DNA from: Candidatus Bathyarchaeota archaeon
Lineage (GTDB): Archaea; Thermoproteota; Bathyarchaeia; Bathyarchaeales; Bathycorpusculaceae
Assembly (NCBI GenBank): GCA_026014665.1
Contig: JAOZHX010000008.1
Location: 62,001-126,000 of the forward strand
Direction of reading: 5' to 3'
DNA length: 64,000 nt
Shown in pieces: positions 26,904-35,173 of this stretch. The translations under genes and the position numbers were made by a program. Below the pieces are notes generated by a model. The model worked only from the letters and a program-made list of their open reading frames with translations. It was not told the origin of the DNA and ran no database searches. Position 1 is the stretch's first letter. Every line of letters starts with the position of its first letter.

Positions 26904-26913
26904 TTATATTTAA
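26904..26913 (-). promoter_or_regulatory. TATA box of the fwdDBAC operon
   Basis: The minus strand reads TTAAATATAA about 38 bases before the fwdD ATG, giving a predicted start near 26882 and a very short leader. No other promoter-like sequence was seen inside the operon. Confidence 0.5.
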
Positions 26914-27025
26914 GAGTGATTTTAAGAAACAAGCGAAATCTACTATCTAGAACCAGCATAAAAAGCCATTGCAGAGAAAAATGGATGTTTTGACGCTCAA
27001 AAAATGGTTTGCGAAAATAGACAAT

Positions 27026-27417
27026 TCAGTCTTTGTCATGTGCCTTCTTAACAACAATTTTGCGTACAATTTTTCTGAACTCCTCAGCAAAGAATACGGA
27101 GCTTGAGACGGCAATGATGATTAGCCAATGCCAAGGTTTGAGCGCTGTGGTTCCAAGCGCGAACTGAAGCGGCGGCAAAATCGTCGATAGCACTTGGAGG
27201 GTAACGGAGATTATTATGGCATTAGTAGATACTTGTTTTTGAAGAAGCCTAATGTGAAGATTGATTCGGTTTGTGAGCGGCAGTTTAGAGCGCTAAAGAT
27301 TTGGAATATAGGAATCGTTTTGAAACCAATGATATTGCCAGAACCGGTTTTCTTGGGGGGCTTTTCTATTACGCCTGCTTCTTTGGGGTCCATGGCTCTG
27401 CATCTAGATTGTGCCAT
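27026..27417 (-). pseudogene. remnant of a P-type cation-transporting ATPase (C-terminus)
   Basis: Two frames together spell the end of a P2-type ATPase. The upstream piece reads AMDPKEAGVIEKPPKK and then FQIFSALNCRSQTESIF and LGFFKNKYL, typical of the last membrane segments. After a frameshift near 27226-27232 the other frame continues TNAIIISVTLQVL, FALGTTALKPWHW and VFFAEEFRKIVRKIV to a stop at 27026. Part of the membrane region between the first two blocks is missing and no ATPase core is present upstream, so this is a decayed gene. It explains most of the 750-base gap between fwdD and the methyltransferase gene; I see nothing else there. Confidence 0.75.
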
Positions 27418-27620
27418 GCATTTTCCTAAGCAAACTTTCTTTAACTCCTACATGAAGCCATCTTTTCCATTTTTGGCGAGCTCTTAATTGGGAGCACGCC
27501 GTGAAACAAAAAATGAGATGAAAAAATTTTTCACTCTGCTGTTTTTAAGGAAAAACTGGTTAATAAAAATGATGCAGAGCGAAATGCTGTTTCATGTTCT
27601 AACTTGCTTGCTAACATTAA

Positions 27621-28574
27621 TTAGTTGAATTCGGGTTTTTCAAATAGGACGTTGGGGCTCATGGGATTTTCTTCTAAGAGCTCTTTAAACTCCCATATCG
27701 ACAAGTTGGAAGCGACAATCGGCAGCTTATATCCTGCCCTCTTGAGCAAAGACTGCACCACCCTGTTTTCCTCCACCTTATTCTCGAAGACCGCGAACCT
27801 AACGTGAAAATCGTTCTTTGCCAGAAGGCTGAATATTTCATCCACACGTTCAGGCTCCAAAAAGGGGCGTCCATAATGCAACTCAACCAGGATGCGTGGG
27901 TTGCCTTTGAGAGTTTTCGTCATGCCTTTAAAAATTTCATACTCGTAGCCTTCGACGTCCATGCGGATGAGGTTGGGAGGCGCTTTGTCTTTAAAGAAGT
28001 TATCAACTGTCTCCACTATTATTCTTTCTTTGCCCAAGATTTTACCGCCTACAGCATCCGCCTTCATTGCACACAGATTAGATTTATCGCAGACAAAAAT
28101 CTCAGATTCCTCATACCGCCCACCAAACGCACGCCTAAACATGGAAACGTTACTAAGATTATTCAGTTGTACATTCCTTTCAAGCAGCCGAAAATTGCTG
28201 CTGACAGGTTCAACCGCATAGACCTTCCCACTTTTGCCCACAAGTTGAGACTCAACTAGCACATAATACCCTATGTTGGCACCTATGTCGAGAACGGTAT
28301 CTCCTTCCTTGAGTATCAACGAATTCATTAAAAGGTCGGTGCAGATGGGTTCACGCTTCCTAAACTCATATAGCTCTTGGTGGATTGCACCTTGCCGCGG
28401 AAGCACAAACATCTTCGAGTTATTAACTTCAATGATGCTTTTTTCTGGAAAAGCCCTAAGATGCCTAAAATGGTCATTGCATTGTTGCAGTGAAATAGCC
28501 AGCATCATCGATGCTGTTTTAGCGAGACCTTTTTCCCTAGCTTGTCTAAGAGTTCGATGAAAGGGGGCATGCAT
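27621..28574 (-). CDS. FkbM-family methyltransferase
   Basis: A 317-aa SAM-dependent methyltransferase. Motif I is VLDIGANIGYY (94-104), then GKVYAVEPVSSNFRLLERNVQLN (acidic ribose-binding Glu), LIRMDVEGYEYEIFKGM and ILVELHYG. FkbM enzymes commonly O-methylate sugars in glycans, natural products or glycolipids, so modification of surface glycan is plausible. Divergent from the second TrmB gene, with an inverted repeat between them. Confidence 0.85.
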   Translation of the reverse strand: MHAPFHRTLRQAREKGLAKTASMMLAISLQQCNDHFRHLRAFPEKSIIEVNNSKMFVLPRQGAIHQELYEFRKREPICTDLLMNSLILKEGDTVLDIGANIGYYVLVESQLVGKSGKVYAVEPVSSNFRLLERNVQLNNLSNVSMFRRAFGGRYEESEIFVCDKSNLCAMKADAVGGKILGKERIIVETVDNFFKDKAPPNLIRMDVEGYEYEIFKGMTKTLKGNPRILVELHYGRPFLEPERVDEIFSLLAKNDFHVRFAVFENKVEENRVVQSLLKRAGYKLPIVASNLSIWEFKELLEENPMSPNVLFEKPEFN

Positions 28575-28647
28575 TACAGTGGTTCCTCAACAGTGGACTT
28601 TAGATTTTCGACATACTTACTCTCAAAAAAATTTAAGATGATATAAC

Positions 28648-28660
28648 GTGCAGATTGCAC
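28648..28660. promoter_or_regulatory. inverted repeat GTGCA-N3-TGCAC in divergent region
   Basis: A perfect 5-bp inverted repeat with a 3-base spacer lies 75-90 bases from both the FkbM methyltransferase gene (minus) and the TrmB gene (plus). It has the size of an operator for a dimeric winged-helix regulator; the adjacent TrmB is the obvious candidate (inference). Confidence 0.4.
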
Positions 28661-28738
28661 TTACACCACAAAATACCCTTTTGAATTTGGTTAGATTTGG
28701 GGAAATGTCTAAAAACCGTATATGAAAACTGTTAAACT

Positions 28739-29557
28739 ATGATTTCCTCACTTTCCGAAAACGGCGAAGAACAGGTCTTAACCAGTTTGGGACTAACCCA
28801 ATCGCAAGCCAGAGTTTACCTTGCCCTAATTCACCATGGCCCTTCAAAAGTAATGTTTATTTCTCAAGTAACAGGGATTCATCGAGCTCACCTCTATGAA
28901 ATCCTGCGATCTCTACAAGAAAACGGATTTGTCGACCGCGACTTAGACAAAAAAGTTTTTACAGCAACACCCCTCAGAGAAGTGGCGCCAATCTTGGTGA
29001 AACAAAAACAAAAAGAAATAGCTGAACTAGAAAATCAGGTTAACTCTATTGCAAGTCACATCCACCAAAAAACAAATCATACCCAAATTCAACCTAACGT
29101 TATTTTAACCTCAAACCGAACGCTCACTCTTAACAGAGCCCAAAAATTTATTGCAAAAGCCTGCTTGCAACTTGACTCCATGCATACTTGGAAAAGATTC
29201 CAGCAAGCTTGGATACATTTTGAAGCGACATGGGTTGCAGCGATGAAAAAAGGAGTAAGAGTGAGAGAAATCGTTGGACTGCCAAAAGACATAGCTCAAG
29301 CTCAGGAATTCCTCGCACGGGAATCTTTACAAAACAAGAATTTTGAGATCAAGTTTATTCCAAGAACAGGCGGAAACTTTACCGTTATCGACAAAAATAT
29401 GTTGCTATTGAGCACCACTCAAGAAAAAGAAAACCTAGGAGAGGCACCGTTCATTTTCTCAAATTACGAAGGTTTAGTGGGATTAATGGATGAATACTTC
29501 CAGTTAGCATGGACAATGGGTTCTGACTTAACAACGGCTCTCAACAAAAGCAAATAA
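28739..29557 (+). CDS. TrmB-like winged-helix transcriptional regulator
   Basis: A 272-aa regulator with an N-terminal winged helix (about 14-80: LTSLGLTQSQARVYLALIHH, TGIHRAHLYEILRSLQENGFV), a coiled-coil helix (about 88-115) and a C-terminal domain (125-265) lacking an obvious catalytic motif. It is the same overall type as the regulator at 17055 but only distantly similar. A TATA-like CCGTATATG lies about 25 bases before the ATG, so the transcript may be nearly leaderless. Confidence 0.8.
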   Translation: MISSLSENGEEQVLTSLGLTQSQARVYLALIHHGPSKVMFISQVTGIHRAHLYEILRSLQENGFVDRDLDKKVFTATPLREVAPILVKQKQKEIAELENQVNSIASHIHQKTNHTQIQPNVILTSNRTLTLNRAQKFIAKACLQLDSMHTWKRFQQAWIHFEATWVAAMKKGVRVREIVGLPKDIAQAQEFLARESLQNKNFEIKFIPRTGGNFTVIDKNMLLLSTTQEKENLGEAPFIFSNYEGLVGLMDEYFQLAWTMGSDLTTALNKSK

Positions 29558-29799
29558 AGGAAATTACACTATCCTCTAAACTGTTCCTCAACAAACAACT
29601 CACCCTTTAAACCATAAAGTGTGCAGACGAACCTTCTTTTAGGAATAACTAATATACATCATACTTCCAAAAGACATTCTAAGGGTGACGCAGCATTATT
29701 GAGAGACAGCACAGCAAAAAACAAAGCCCAAAAAACGAAAGCGTACCCCAAAACAACCCTGCAATTTTTAAGACAACTTGCTGTGCCCTAATAATCCTT

Positions 29800-31080
29800 A
29801 TGCTCGTAACGCCGTTGCTTTTTTCTATAGTCACCGCCGACTCCAGTGCCCTCAACGACGAATTCTCGATAATTCAAATCTCTGACACCCAACATCTCAG
29901 TTCCATGCATCCAGCCGTGTGGCCACAACTTACGAACTGGTTGATGGCAAACAATGCCTGCTATAACATTAGGATGGTGGTTCATACCGGCGATATAGTT
30001 GACAGCGGAGAGAACCTGCCTGAATGGGAAAATGCCAACTCATCGATGAGCCAGCTTCTGCAAGCAGGAATTCCATACGTTTGGGACGCAGGCAACCATG
30101 ATCAAAACAAAACCGACCGCTTCTACTCAGGGAATCCGAATGGAGGCTGGCTGGGCTCGAATTTCTTGGCGTTCAACGCAACCTACTTGCATTCAAAACC
30201 CTACTGGGTTTCCGATGTAAACGATGGCAAGAACACCGCAGCCCAATTTACATATCGAAACTACAGCGTACTCGTCATTAATTTGGAGTTCCATGCAAAC
30301 CAAACTGCCCTCGATTGGATGATAAACCTCATCGAAACACATCCAAACTATCACGTTATCGTTGCTACGCACAGCTATCTAAACGGGCTGCAAGGTTACG
30401 GGTACCCTTACAGCCCTGATTCCCCTGACTGGGAAAATAATTTACGGACTATACTCGATAAATATCCTAACGTTTTCTTGACGCTTGGAGGGCACTACAT
30501 ACACACCATCTATCCTGCGGGCGAAGAAGAAACTTCAAACTACACGAGGATAAACACTCGGCAAGAGACCTTCTTCAATCGCCAAATGGCTCTAGGCGAC
30601 GGAGGATGCGGAGCAGCCGCGGTGAGAATATTCACCTTCAACGTGGCAAACCCAAACGACACCATCATCCAAGCGAGAACTTATGACATTTACTCAAACA
30701 TTTGGAGAAATGATGAATGGAACCAATTTAGCTTCCACGAAAACACAAAAGCCACAGCTGCCGCTGCCGCTATTCAGCCCTTACAAACGCCTGCTAATGG
30801 AGGCATCGACAAATCACAGTTCCCGTGTACCAACACACGAAGACCCTTGCCTCTTACAACACCCACTCAGCTTCCCCCGTCGCCGTTACCCACGCCTCTT
30901 AATACACCAACCTCCATAATTCAACCCACAATCACCCCAACGATGAACAATCAAGTTGATGGTACACAATCACTAAGCACCGTTTCCATAACCATCATAG
31001 CCATTGCAATCCTCGTACCCAGCATAGCTTTAGCTAAAGCCACCAGAAAACCACGAGACAGCTCAGCCCAGAAAGAATAA
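29800..31080 (+). CDS. secreted calcineurin-like metallophosphoesterase
   Basis: At least 426 aa. Metal ligands: D29 in QISDTQ, GDIVD (64-68), GNHD (98-101), a VATHSY block and GGHYIH. A Thr/Pro linker (about 355-395) and a C-terminal membrane span (about 400-418) anchor it to the cell surface. From the ATG the signal peptide lacks a basic head; the frame is open back to 29689, adding a charged head and CCALIIL before the ATG. The only candidate initiators there are ATT codons (29695, 29698) after GGGTGA. Acts on phosphate esters outside the cell; substrate unknown. Confidence 0.8.
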   Translation: MLVTPLLFSIVTADSSALNDEFSIIQISDTQHLSSMHPAVWPQLTNWLMANNACYNIRMVVHTGDIVDSGENLPEWENANSSMSQLLQAGIPYVWDAGNHDQNKTDRFYSGNPNGGWLGSNFLAFNATYLHSKPYWVSDVNDGKNTAAQFTYRNYSVLVINLEFHANQTALDWMINLIETHPNYHVIVATHSYLNGLQGYGYPYSPDSPDWENNLRTILDKYPNVFLTLGGHYIHTIYPAGEEETSNYTRINTRQETFFNRQMALGDGGCGAAAVRIFTFNVANPNDTIIQARTYDIYSNIWRNDEWNQFSFHENTKATAAAAAIQPLQTPANGGIDKSQFPCTNTRRPLPLTTPTQLPPSPLPTPLNTPTSIIQPTITPTMNNQVDGTQSLSTVSITIIAIAILVPSIALAKATRKPRDSSAQKE

Positions 31081-31086
31081 ACACCG

Positions 31087-31575
31087 TTAGAGCCGCTTTA
31101 GCGTAATGTGGAACGTAGCTTCTCCGCCAGGTGGAAAGATAAAGAAAACCGTGTAGCTTTCAGGGCTTGGACCCCCAAAAGTACCGCTGTAAGGCGTGCT
31201 GCCAGTTACCGAGGTGTTTGCGCTCTCTATGTCAGCCAAAATTGAATAGACATCTTTAGAAACACATTTGTGGTCTGCACCCTTATCCCAATATCCCCTG
31301 TAAATATAGAGGTCAGTTGAACCATTGGCGCCGCCCGGCATGACGGTTGCATTTATGGTTAGCTGCCAAAGCTCGTTAGCACCAGTCCTAAAAGGTATGT
31401 AGACGGTTTGCACGTCAGGGTTGAGGAAACGCAAGCAATCATTTTTTCCTGAAACCGAGAAATCAAGCTCTTTCTGTTCGGCATCAGGTGGTGCAATCGA
31501 CGATTGAGTAAGGAAAGCAGTTAACACACAAATTACTACGACTATGGCAACCATTGTTCCGATGAGTCTATTCAT
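31087..31575 (-). CDS. hypothetical secreted or membrane-anchored protein
   Basis: A protein of about 162 aa with an N-terminal hydrophobic helix (about 5-24) and a beta-rich extracellular domain containing sequons (NAT, NGS, NTS). The end of the domain (YTVFFIFPPGGEATFHITL) resembles a pre-peptidase C-terminal beta-sandwich, but I cannot name a family. ATG 31575 is preferred to TTG 31581. Convergent with the phosphoesterase, 6 bases apart. Confidence 0.6.
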   Translation of the reverse strand: MNRLIGTMVAIVVVICVLTAFLTQSSIAPPDAEQKELDFSVSGKNDCLRFLNPDVQTVYIPFRTGANELWQLTINATVMPGGANGSTDLYIYRGYWDKGADHKCVSKDVYSILADIESANTSVTGSTPYSGTFGGPSPESYTVFFIFPPGGEATFHITLKRL

Positions 31576-31712
31576 AAACAATGCTCTCCAAGCGCATATT
31601 CCCCTAAATCAGAAACATATTAACGATGGGCTATTATATTTTTTCATAAAACACTTCTAAACCCTTGTTCTGATTGAATATTTATTTAGGTCAACTGCAC
31701 CCATCTGTATCT

Positions 31713-32816
31713 ATGAAGTATTCTTTTAAGATAGGGTCGGCATGGGGGATACCGATTGAACTGCACGTAACCTTCATACTCTTGATCGTGGCAGTATTCG
31801 GCTTATCACTGTATTCTGCATTGCAATCAGGGAACGTATCGATTTTTTCGCCTTATTTTTACACGTTCTTTCTTGTCTTGTTCCTTTTTGTCTTTGTGGT
31901 TTTTCATGAGCTTGCCCACTCGGTTGTCGCGAGGCACTATGGAATCCAAGTTCGAAAAATCGTTCTGTACCCTATCGGTGGCGTTTCAGAAATTGAGGAA
32001 ATCCCTGATAACCCCGCGCAAGAATGGCGCATGGCTATCGCTGGTCCATTGACGAGTCTTGCTATAGGCGCGATTTTTCTTGTGATTGCTTTGATTGTTT
32101 CCCCGCAACTCCTAAGAGTTGTTCCTTTACTCAGCACCACAGGAAACTTCCTCTTCGACATCGCTAGCCTCAACCTGCTGCTGGGATTCTTCAACCTGAT
32201 TCCTGCATTTCCAATGGACGGCGGAAGGGTCTTTAGAGCACTGTTGGCTGAACGCATGAAATACTCCGATGCCACGCGTCTTGCAGTTACGATTGGAAGA
32301 ATATTTGGAATTGTCATGGTTATTGCTGGCTTTGTCTTCCCAAATTATTTCTTGCTTATCCTGGTGGGGATTTTTGTATACATAGGTGCCAGTGAAGAAG
32401 GCGAGCAAACAATCATCTCTACCAAACTGGCAGGCGTACGAATTCGCGATGTCATGCAATCAGAGGTCGGATATGTGAGTCCTCAGCAAACGATAGCTGA
32501 AGCCATAGAAGTCATGTTTAAAAAACGCTACCACGACGTTTTAGTCATAAAAGACGGCAACCTGATTGGTGTGGTTTCTTGGAATGAACTGATGAAAGTT
32601 GACCCTGGGCAACGGGGCAGTCTTAGGGTGGAGCAGATGCCGCTCAAACATATTTCAATCTTTGAGGATGAAGCGATTCTGGAAGCAAACAAAATAATGG
32701 TGCGAGAGAAAATTGACCTCATCCCTGTCGTGGATAGGGAGGCGCCGTTAAGGGTTGTTGGAGTTTTAACCAGTGAAGCTATGGCAAGGGCGTTTGATGA
32801 GGCTAGGAATCGCTGA
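31713..32816 (+). CDS. site-2 protease family M50 membrane metalloprotease with two CBS domains
   Basis: A 367-aa intramembrane zinc protease. HELAH (65-69) and the distal ligand in NLIPAFPMDGGR (D169) lie within a core of about six spans; residues 245-365 hold two CBS domains (VMQSEVGYVSPQQTIAEAIEVM and MPLKHISIFEDEAILEANKIM), which bind adenine nucleotides in other proteins. This SpoIVFB-like plus CBS architecture is common in archaea and bacteria. The ATG at 31713 starts MKYSFKIGSAWGIPIELH; a TTG at 31674 adds 13 unlikely residues. Substrate unknown. Confidence 0.9.
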   Translation: MKYSFKIGSAWGIPIELHVTFILLIVAVFGLSLYSALQSGNVSIFSPYFYTFFLVLFLFVFVVFHELAHSVVARHYGIQVRKIVLYPIGGVSEIEEIPDNPAQEWRMAIAGPLTSLAIGAIFLVIALIVSPQLLRVVPLLSTTGNFLFDIASLNLLLGFFNLIPAFPMDGGRVFRALLAERMKYSDATRLAVTIGRIFGIVMVIAGFVFPNYFLLILVGIFVYIGASEEGEQTIISTKLAGVRIRDVMQSEVGYVSPQQTIAEAIEVMFKKRYHDVLVIKDGNLIGVVSWNELMKVDPGQRGSLRVEQMPLKHISIFEDEAILEANKIMVREKIDLIPVVDREAPLRVVGVLTSEAMARAFDEARNR

Positions 32817-32883
32817 TTAAGCGCAGGCGGGTTGGTTGATGTTGTGTCAGGTTCTAATTATAATCTTATGTATTACTACACAA

Positions 32884-32896
32884 TACTTTTATATCG
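32884..32896 (+). promoter_or_regulatory. TATA-like box before a structured leader
   Basis: TACTTTTATATCG lies about 55 bases before a long inverted repeat and about 270 bases before the gene at 33161. It would start transcription near 32915, placing the hairpin at the beginning of the leader. Confidence 0.4.
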
Positions 32897-32942
32897 TGAA
32901 CACAAATTAACACAAGCCACAAAAACACACAGATCCAACCCG

Positions 32943-33041
32943 GGAAGAGGTTCGGTGGACAGAAGAATGAAAAACAAATTGAGCTACATAGAGGGGGTTA
33001 ACTCAATTAAACATTCAACCCAGTTCCACCCAACCTCTTCC
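32943..33041 (+). ncRNA. nested hairpin, candidate structured leader or small RNA
   Basis: GGAAGAGGTTCGGTGGA (32943-32959) pairs with TCCACCCAACCTCTTCC (33025-33041) at 16 of 17 positions. Inside it AATTGAG (32977-32983) pairs with CTCAATT (33002-33008). The whole element is 99 nt and lies downstream of a TATA-like box and upstream of two hypothetical genes. No convincing protein is encoded in this 344-base gap. It could be a regulatory leader, a small RNA or a miniature inverted-repeat element. Confidence 0.55.
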
Positions 33042-33160
33042 AAAAGTCAACCTAAAACAGTACGTAACTTCTATCATAGACAAACCCTCATATCACAAAA
33101 TCAACAGTCTCATACCCAAACAAGCCACAGCAACATACCTGCCACATGAAGTGAAGAGAA

Positions 33161-33733
33161 TTGGGAACAGAAATACAGACTTTCAGCTCAATAAAAGACC
33201 TCACAGAATTCTTAGCCAACCAAATAACTCAGTATAAAGCCTTATTTGAAGATTACAGCCAATGGCTGGGCACTGTTTTGCGGGATGCCGAAGCGAAACA
33301 CAAAAATGAAGAATGGTTCCAAAAATCGCAGGCGCTCCAAAAAAACCTCAAACTTCAACCTAAGAAGCCCCAAGAAAAAGAAGGGACAAAAAAAGGCGGC
33401 AAACATGCTAAGGGGCAAGGGGATGAGTCCTGCTGGGTTCAATCTGGAAGCATAGCGCTATCATTTACCGAGCAAGGACAAACGGAAATTCTTTTTGAGG
33501 CTATTGAGAAGTTAAAAAATAAGATTCAGGAATTCGAAAAATTCAGGGGCACCGTGCAGCAGCTTGCTCGGCTTGGTTTAGGTTCAACGGTCAATTACAT
33601 AGTTTACATTGAAGAGGATGTTCCCAAAAAAATTGTGCTCAAACAAAAAGCCAATGCTAATGGAGATGAGGCTTTCAAATTCATGACGGAGCTCTCCGTT
33701 CCAGCATACTACCAGAGTTCGGCTGCCCCATAG
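33161..33733 (+). CDS. hypothetical protein, 190 aa
   Basis: Unrecognised. Predicted soluble, with a helical N-terminal half (1-60), a Lys-rich low-complexity linker (about 63-85), then a mixed domain with a coiled-coil-like helix (LFEAIEKLKNKIQEFEKFRG) and strands (NYIVYIEEDVPKKIVL). The start is TTG with GTGA upstream. The next gene starts 12 bases after the stop and probably forms an operon with it. No catalytic motif is visible. Confidence 0.65.
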   Translation: MGTEIQTFSSIKDLTEFLANQITQYKALFEDYSQWLGTVLRDAEAKHKNEEWFQKSQALQKNLKLQPKKPQEKEGTKKGGKHAKGQGDESCWVQSGSIALSFTEQGQTEILFEAIEKLKNKIQEFEKFRGTVQQLARLGLGSTVNYIVYIEEDVPKKIVLKQKANANGDEAFKFMTELSVPAYYQSSAAP

Positions 33734-33745
33734 AACCTGTGCCAA

Positions 33746-34300
33746 GTGGCAGCTTTAGACCGATCAATAAACGTAAATCGTGAGGAATCAACCGTAAACC
33801 CGCAGTATTCCGTTTCAGGAATCACCGTTTCCATCAACCTTGATAGTCTACACGCTGAACGCGTTGGTTCCCAATCCGGAACAGAGCAGCTGTTTTTTGA
33901 CATAAATGCGAAGTTGGAAGAGCAGAAAAAAGACAACAACCAAGTTACTCTAAACTTCAATTTAACAATTTCAACGAAACCAAACGTCGTCAAATACTTG
34001 ACCGCTGGTTCTGTCACGATGGTCGGCAAAGCCGACGAGATCAAAAGGAAACTTGAAATTAACCCTAAGACAAAGATTCCTCAAATCCTCTTCACTATTT
34101 ATCAACATGTTTTCGGTGCAATATACTTGCTATCCTCGACGCTTAACACGCCTTATCCGCCGCCTGATTTGTTGCATCCAATGGCTGAAAAAATACAAAT
34201 CATACCTCAAATGCCACCGCAGCAATCAACTGTAGAAGAGACGGTTGTTGCGGCGGCTCCGGCAGTTGCCGAATCCTCTCCGGCAGCATCAGCAGCATAG
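33746..34300 (+). CDS. hypothetical protein, possibly SecB-like fold
   Basis: A 184-aa protein starting at GTG. The order of blocks is suggestive of a SecB-like chaperone: alternating strands with VTLNFNLTIST, a short KYLTAGSVTMVG strand, PQILFTIYQHVFGAIYLLS helix and a TPYPPPDLLHPM segment where SecB has its PPxxLxPI region. The resemblance is by eye and weak. The C-terminal 40 residues are Pro/Ala/Glu-rich and likely disordered. Co-directional with the preceding hypothetical gene; function otherwise unknown. Confidence 0.6.
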   Translation: MAALDRSINVNREESTVNPQYSVSGITVSINLDSLHAERVGSQSGTEQLFFDINAKLEEQKKDNNQVTLNFNLTISTKPNVVKYLTAGSVTMVGKADEIKRKLEINPKTKIPQILFTIYQHVFGAIYLLSSTLNTPYPPPDLLHPMAEKIQIIPQMPPQQSTVEETVVAAAPAVAESSPAASAA

Positions 34301-34407
34301 CTTCATAGATCGAAAGCACCTTGCATAACTTCGCGGATAATTGGGTTTTTCCTCGAACATATTTCTAGATCAGCAATAATCTTGGATTGGAATAATCCAT
34401 TAAATGA

Positions 34408-34668
34408 ATGAGGGGGGTAATACGATGTGAGGAAGGAGGCAGCGATGGGTTGGAGGCATCTGTGGCAGCTTTATTGTTAGTGGCTTCAGCGGTTATCATT
34501 GGTTGTGTGGTTATAACTTATGCGGTGAATGTGGTTGCAACGACTATTGATGCAAGCAATGTTCCGCAGGTTGATCGGATACGTGATCTCCAGAATAACC
34601 TTCTAAATCAGACGGATCATATTTTTAATCAAACTCAGCCTCAATTGCCGAACGAACCGCTGCCCTAA
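34408..34668 (+). CDS. small single-span membrane protein, pilin-like N-terminus
   Basis: An 86-aa protein: a head with GSDGLEA, one hydrophobic helix (about 17-42, SVAALLLVASAVIIGCVVITY), then an Asn/Gln-rich extracellular tail with sequons (NQT twice). The Gly-x-Glu just before the helix resembles pilin-like leaders, but it is far from the pilus locus. ATG start with no clear ribosome site. Confidence 0.5.
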   Translation: MRGVIRCEEGGSDGLEASVAALLLVASAVIIGCVVITYAVNVVATTIDASNVPQVDRIRDLQNNLLNQTDHIFNQTQPQLPNEPLP

Positions 34669-34764
34669 TTGACTTTTGTATTTACGTTTGTTCTTGAGTT
34701 TAGGTATTGTTTTGAGATTCATAAATCCTAAAATGGTAAACTGCTAACTTCTTGGCGAAGAGAA

Positions 34765-35106
34765 ATGTCGTTAACCCCCCAAGAAGTTTCCCCACAGGTA
34801 ACACGGTTAGATGCCGAAATTGCAACTAACATGACAGCTGATTTTCTTAAGCGGTTAGGTTATAAGGGAAGTTGGTTGCCGATGAAAGTCTCCTTAGAGG
34901 GCGAACTCTACGTTGTAGAGATGATGCTGCAGAAATTAACCGCTAAAGTTCAAATCAATTCTCAAACCAGAGAAATCAAGGAGTATGAGCTTCAGCAGGG
35001 GGAAGGAGAAATTAGCGGTTTGGCTAAGTCTAAGGGTAAAATCATTTTTTTGGTTGCTGTAGCTTCTTTGGCGGTTGTTGTTTCAAAGTTAATTGGCGTT
35101 TTCTAA
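34765..35106 (+). CDS. small tail-anchored hypothetical protein
   Basis: A 113-aa protein with a soluble N-terminal domain (about 15-80; SWLPMKVSLEGELYVVEMML then TAKVQINSQTREIKEYEL, which looks like one PepSY-type helix-strand unit) and a single C-terminal membrane span (about 92-112). Tail-anchored orientation would keep the domain in the cytoplasm. No closer assignment can be made. Confidence 0.55.
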   Translation: MSLTPQEVSPQVTRLDAEIATNMTADFLKRLGYKGSWLPMKVSLEGELYVVEMMLQKLTAKVQINSQTREIKEYELQQGEGEISGLAKSKGKIIFLVAVASLAVVVSKLIGVF

Positions 35107-35173
35107 AAGCTCTGAACTGGGCTTGCTCTTTTTTAAAACTTAAAGCATTCAAGATGCTAATTGATGGTGAGGC

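Noticed and set aside
32832-33149. Open frame of 105 codons on the plus strand
   Set aside because: It spans the TATA-like box and both arms of the nested hairpin, has low-complexity Ser/Thr/Gln composition and no recognisable motif; the structure explains the region better.
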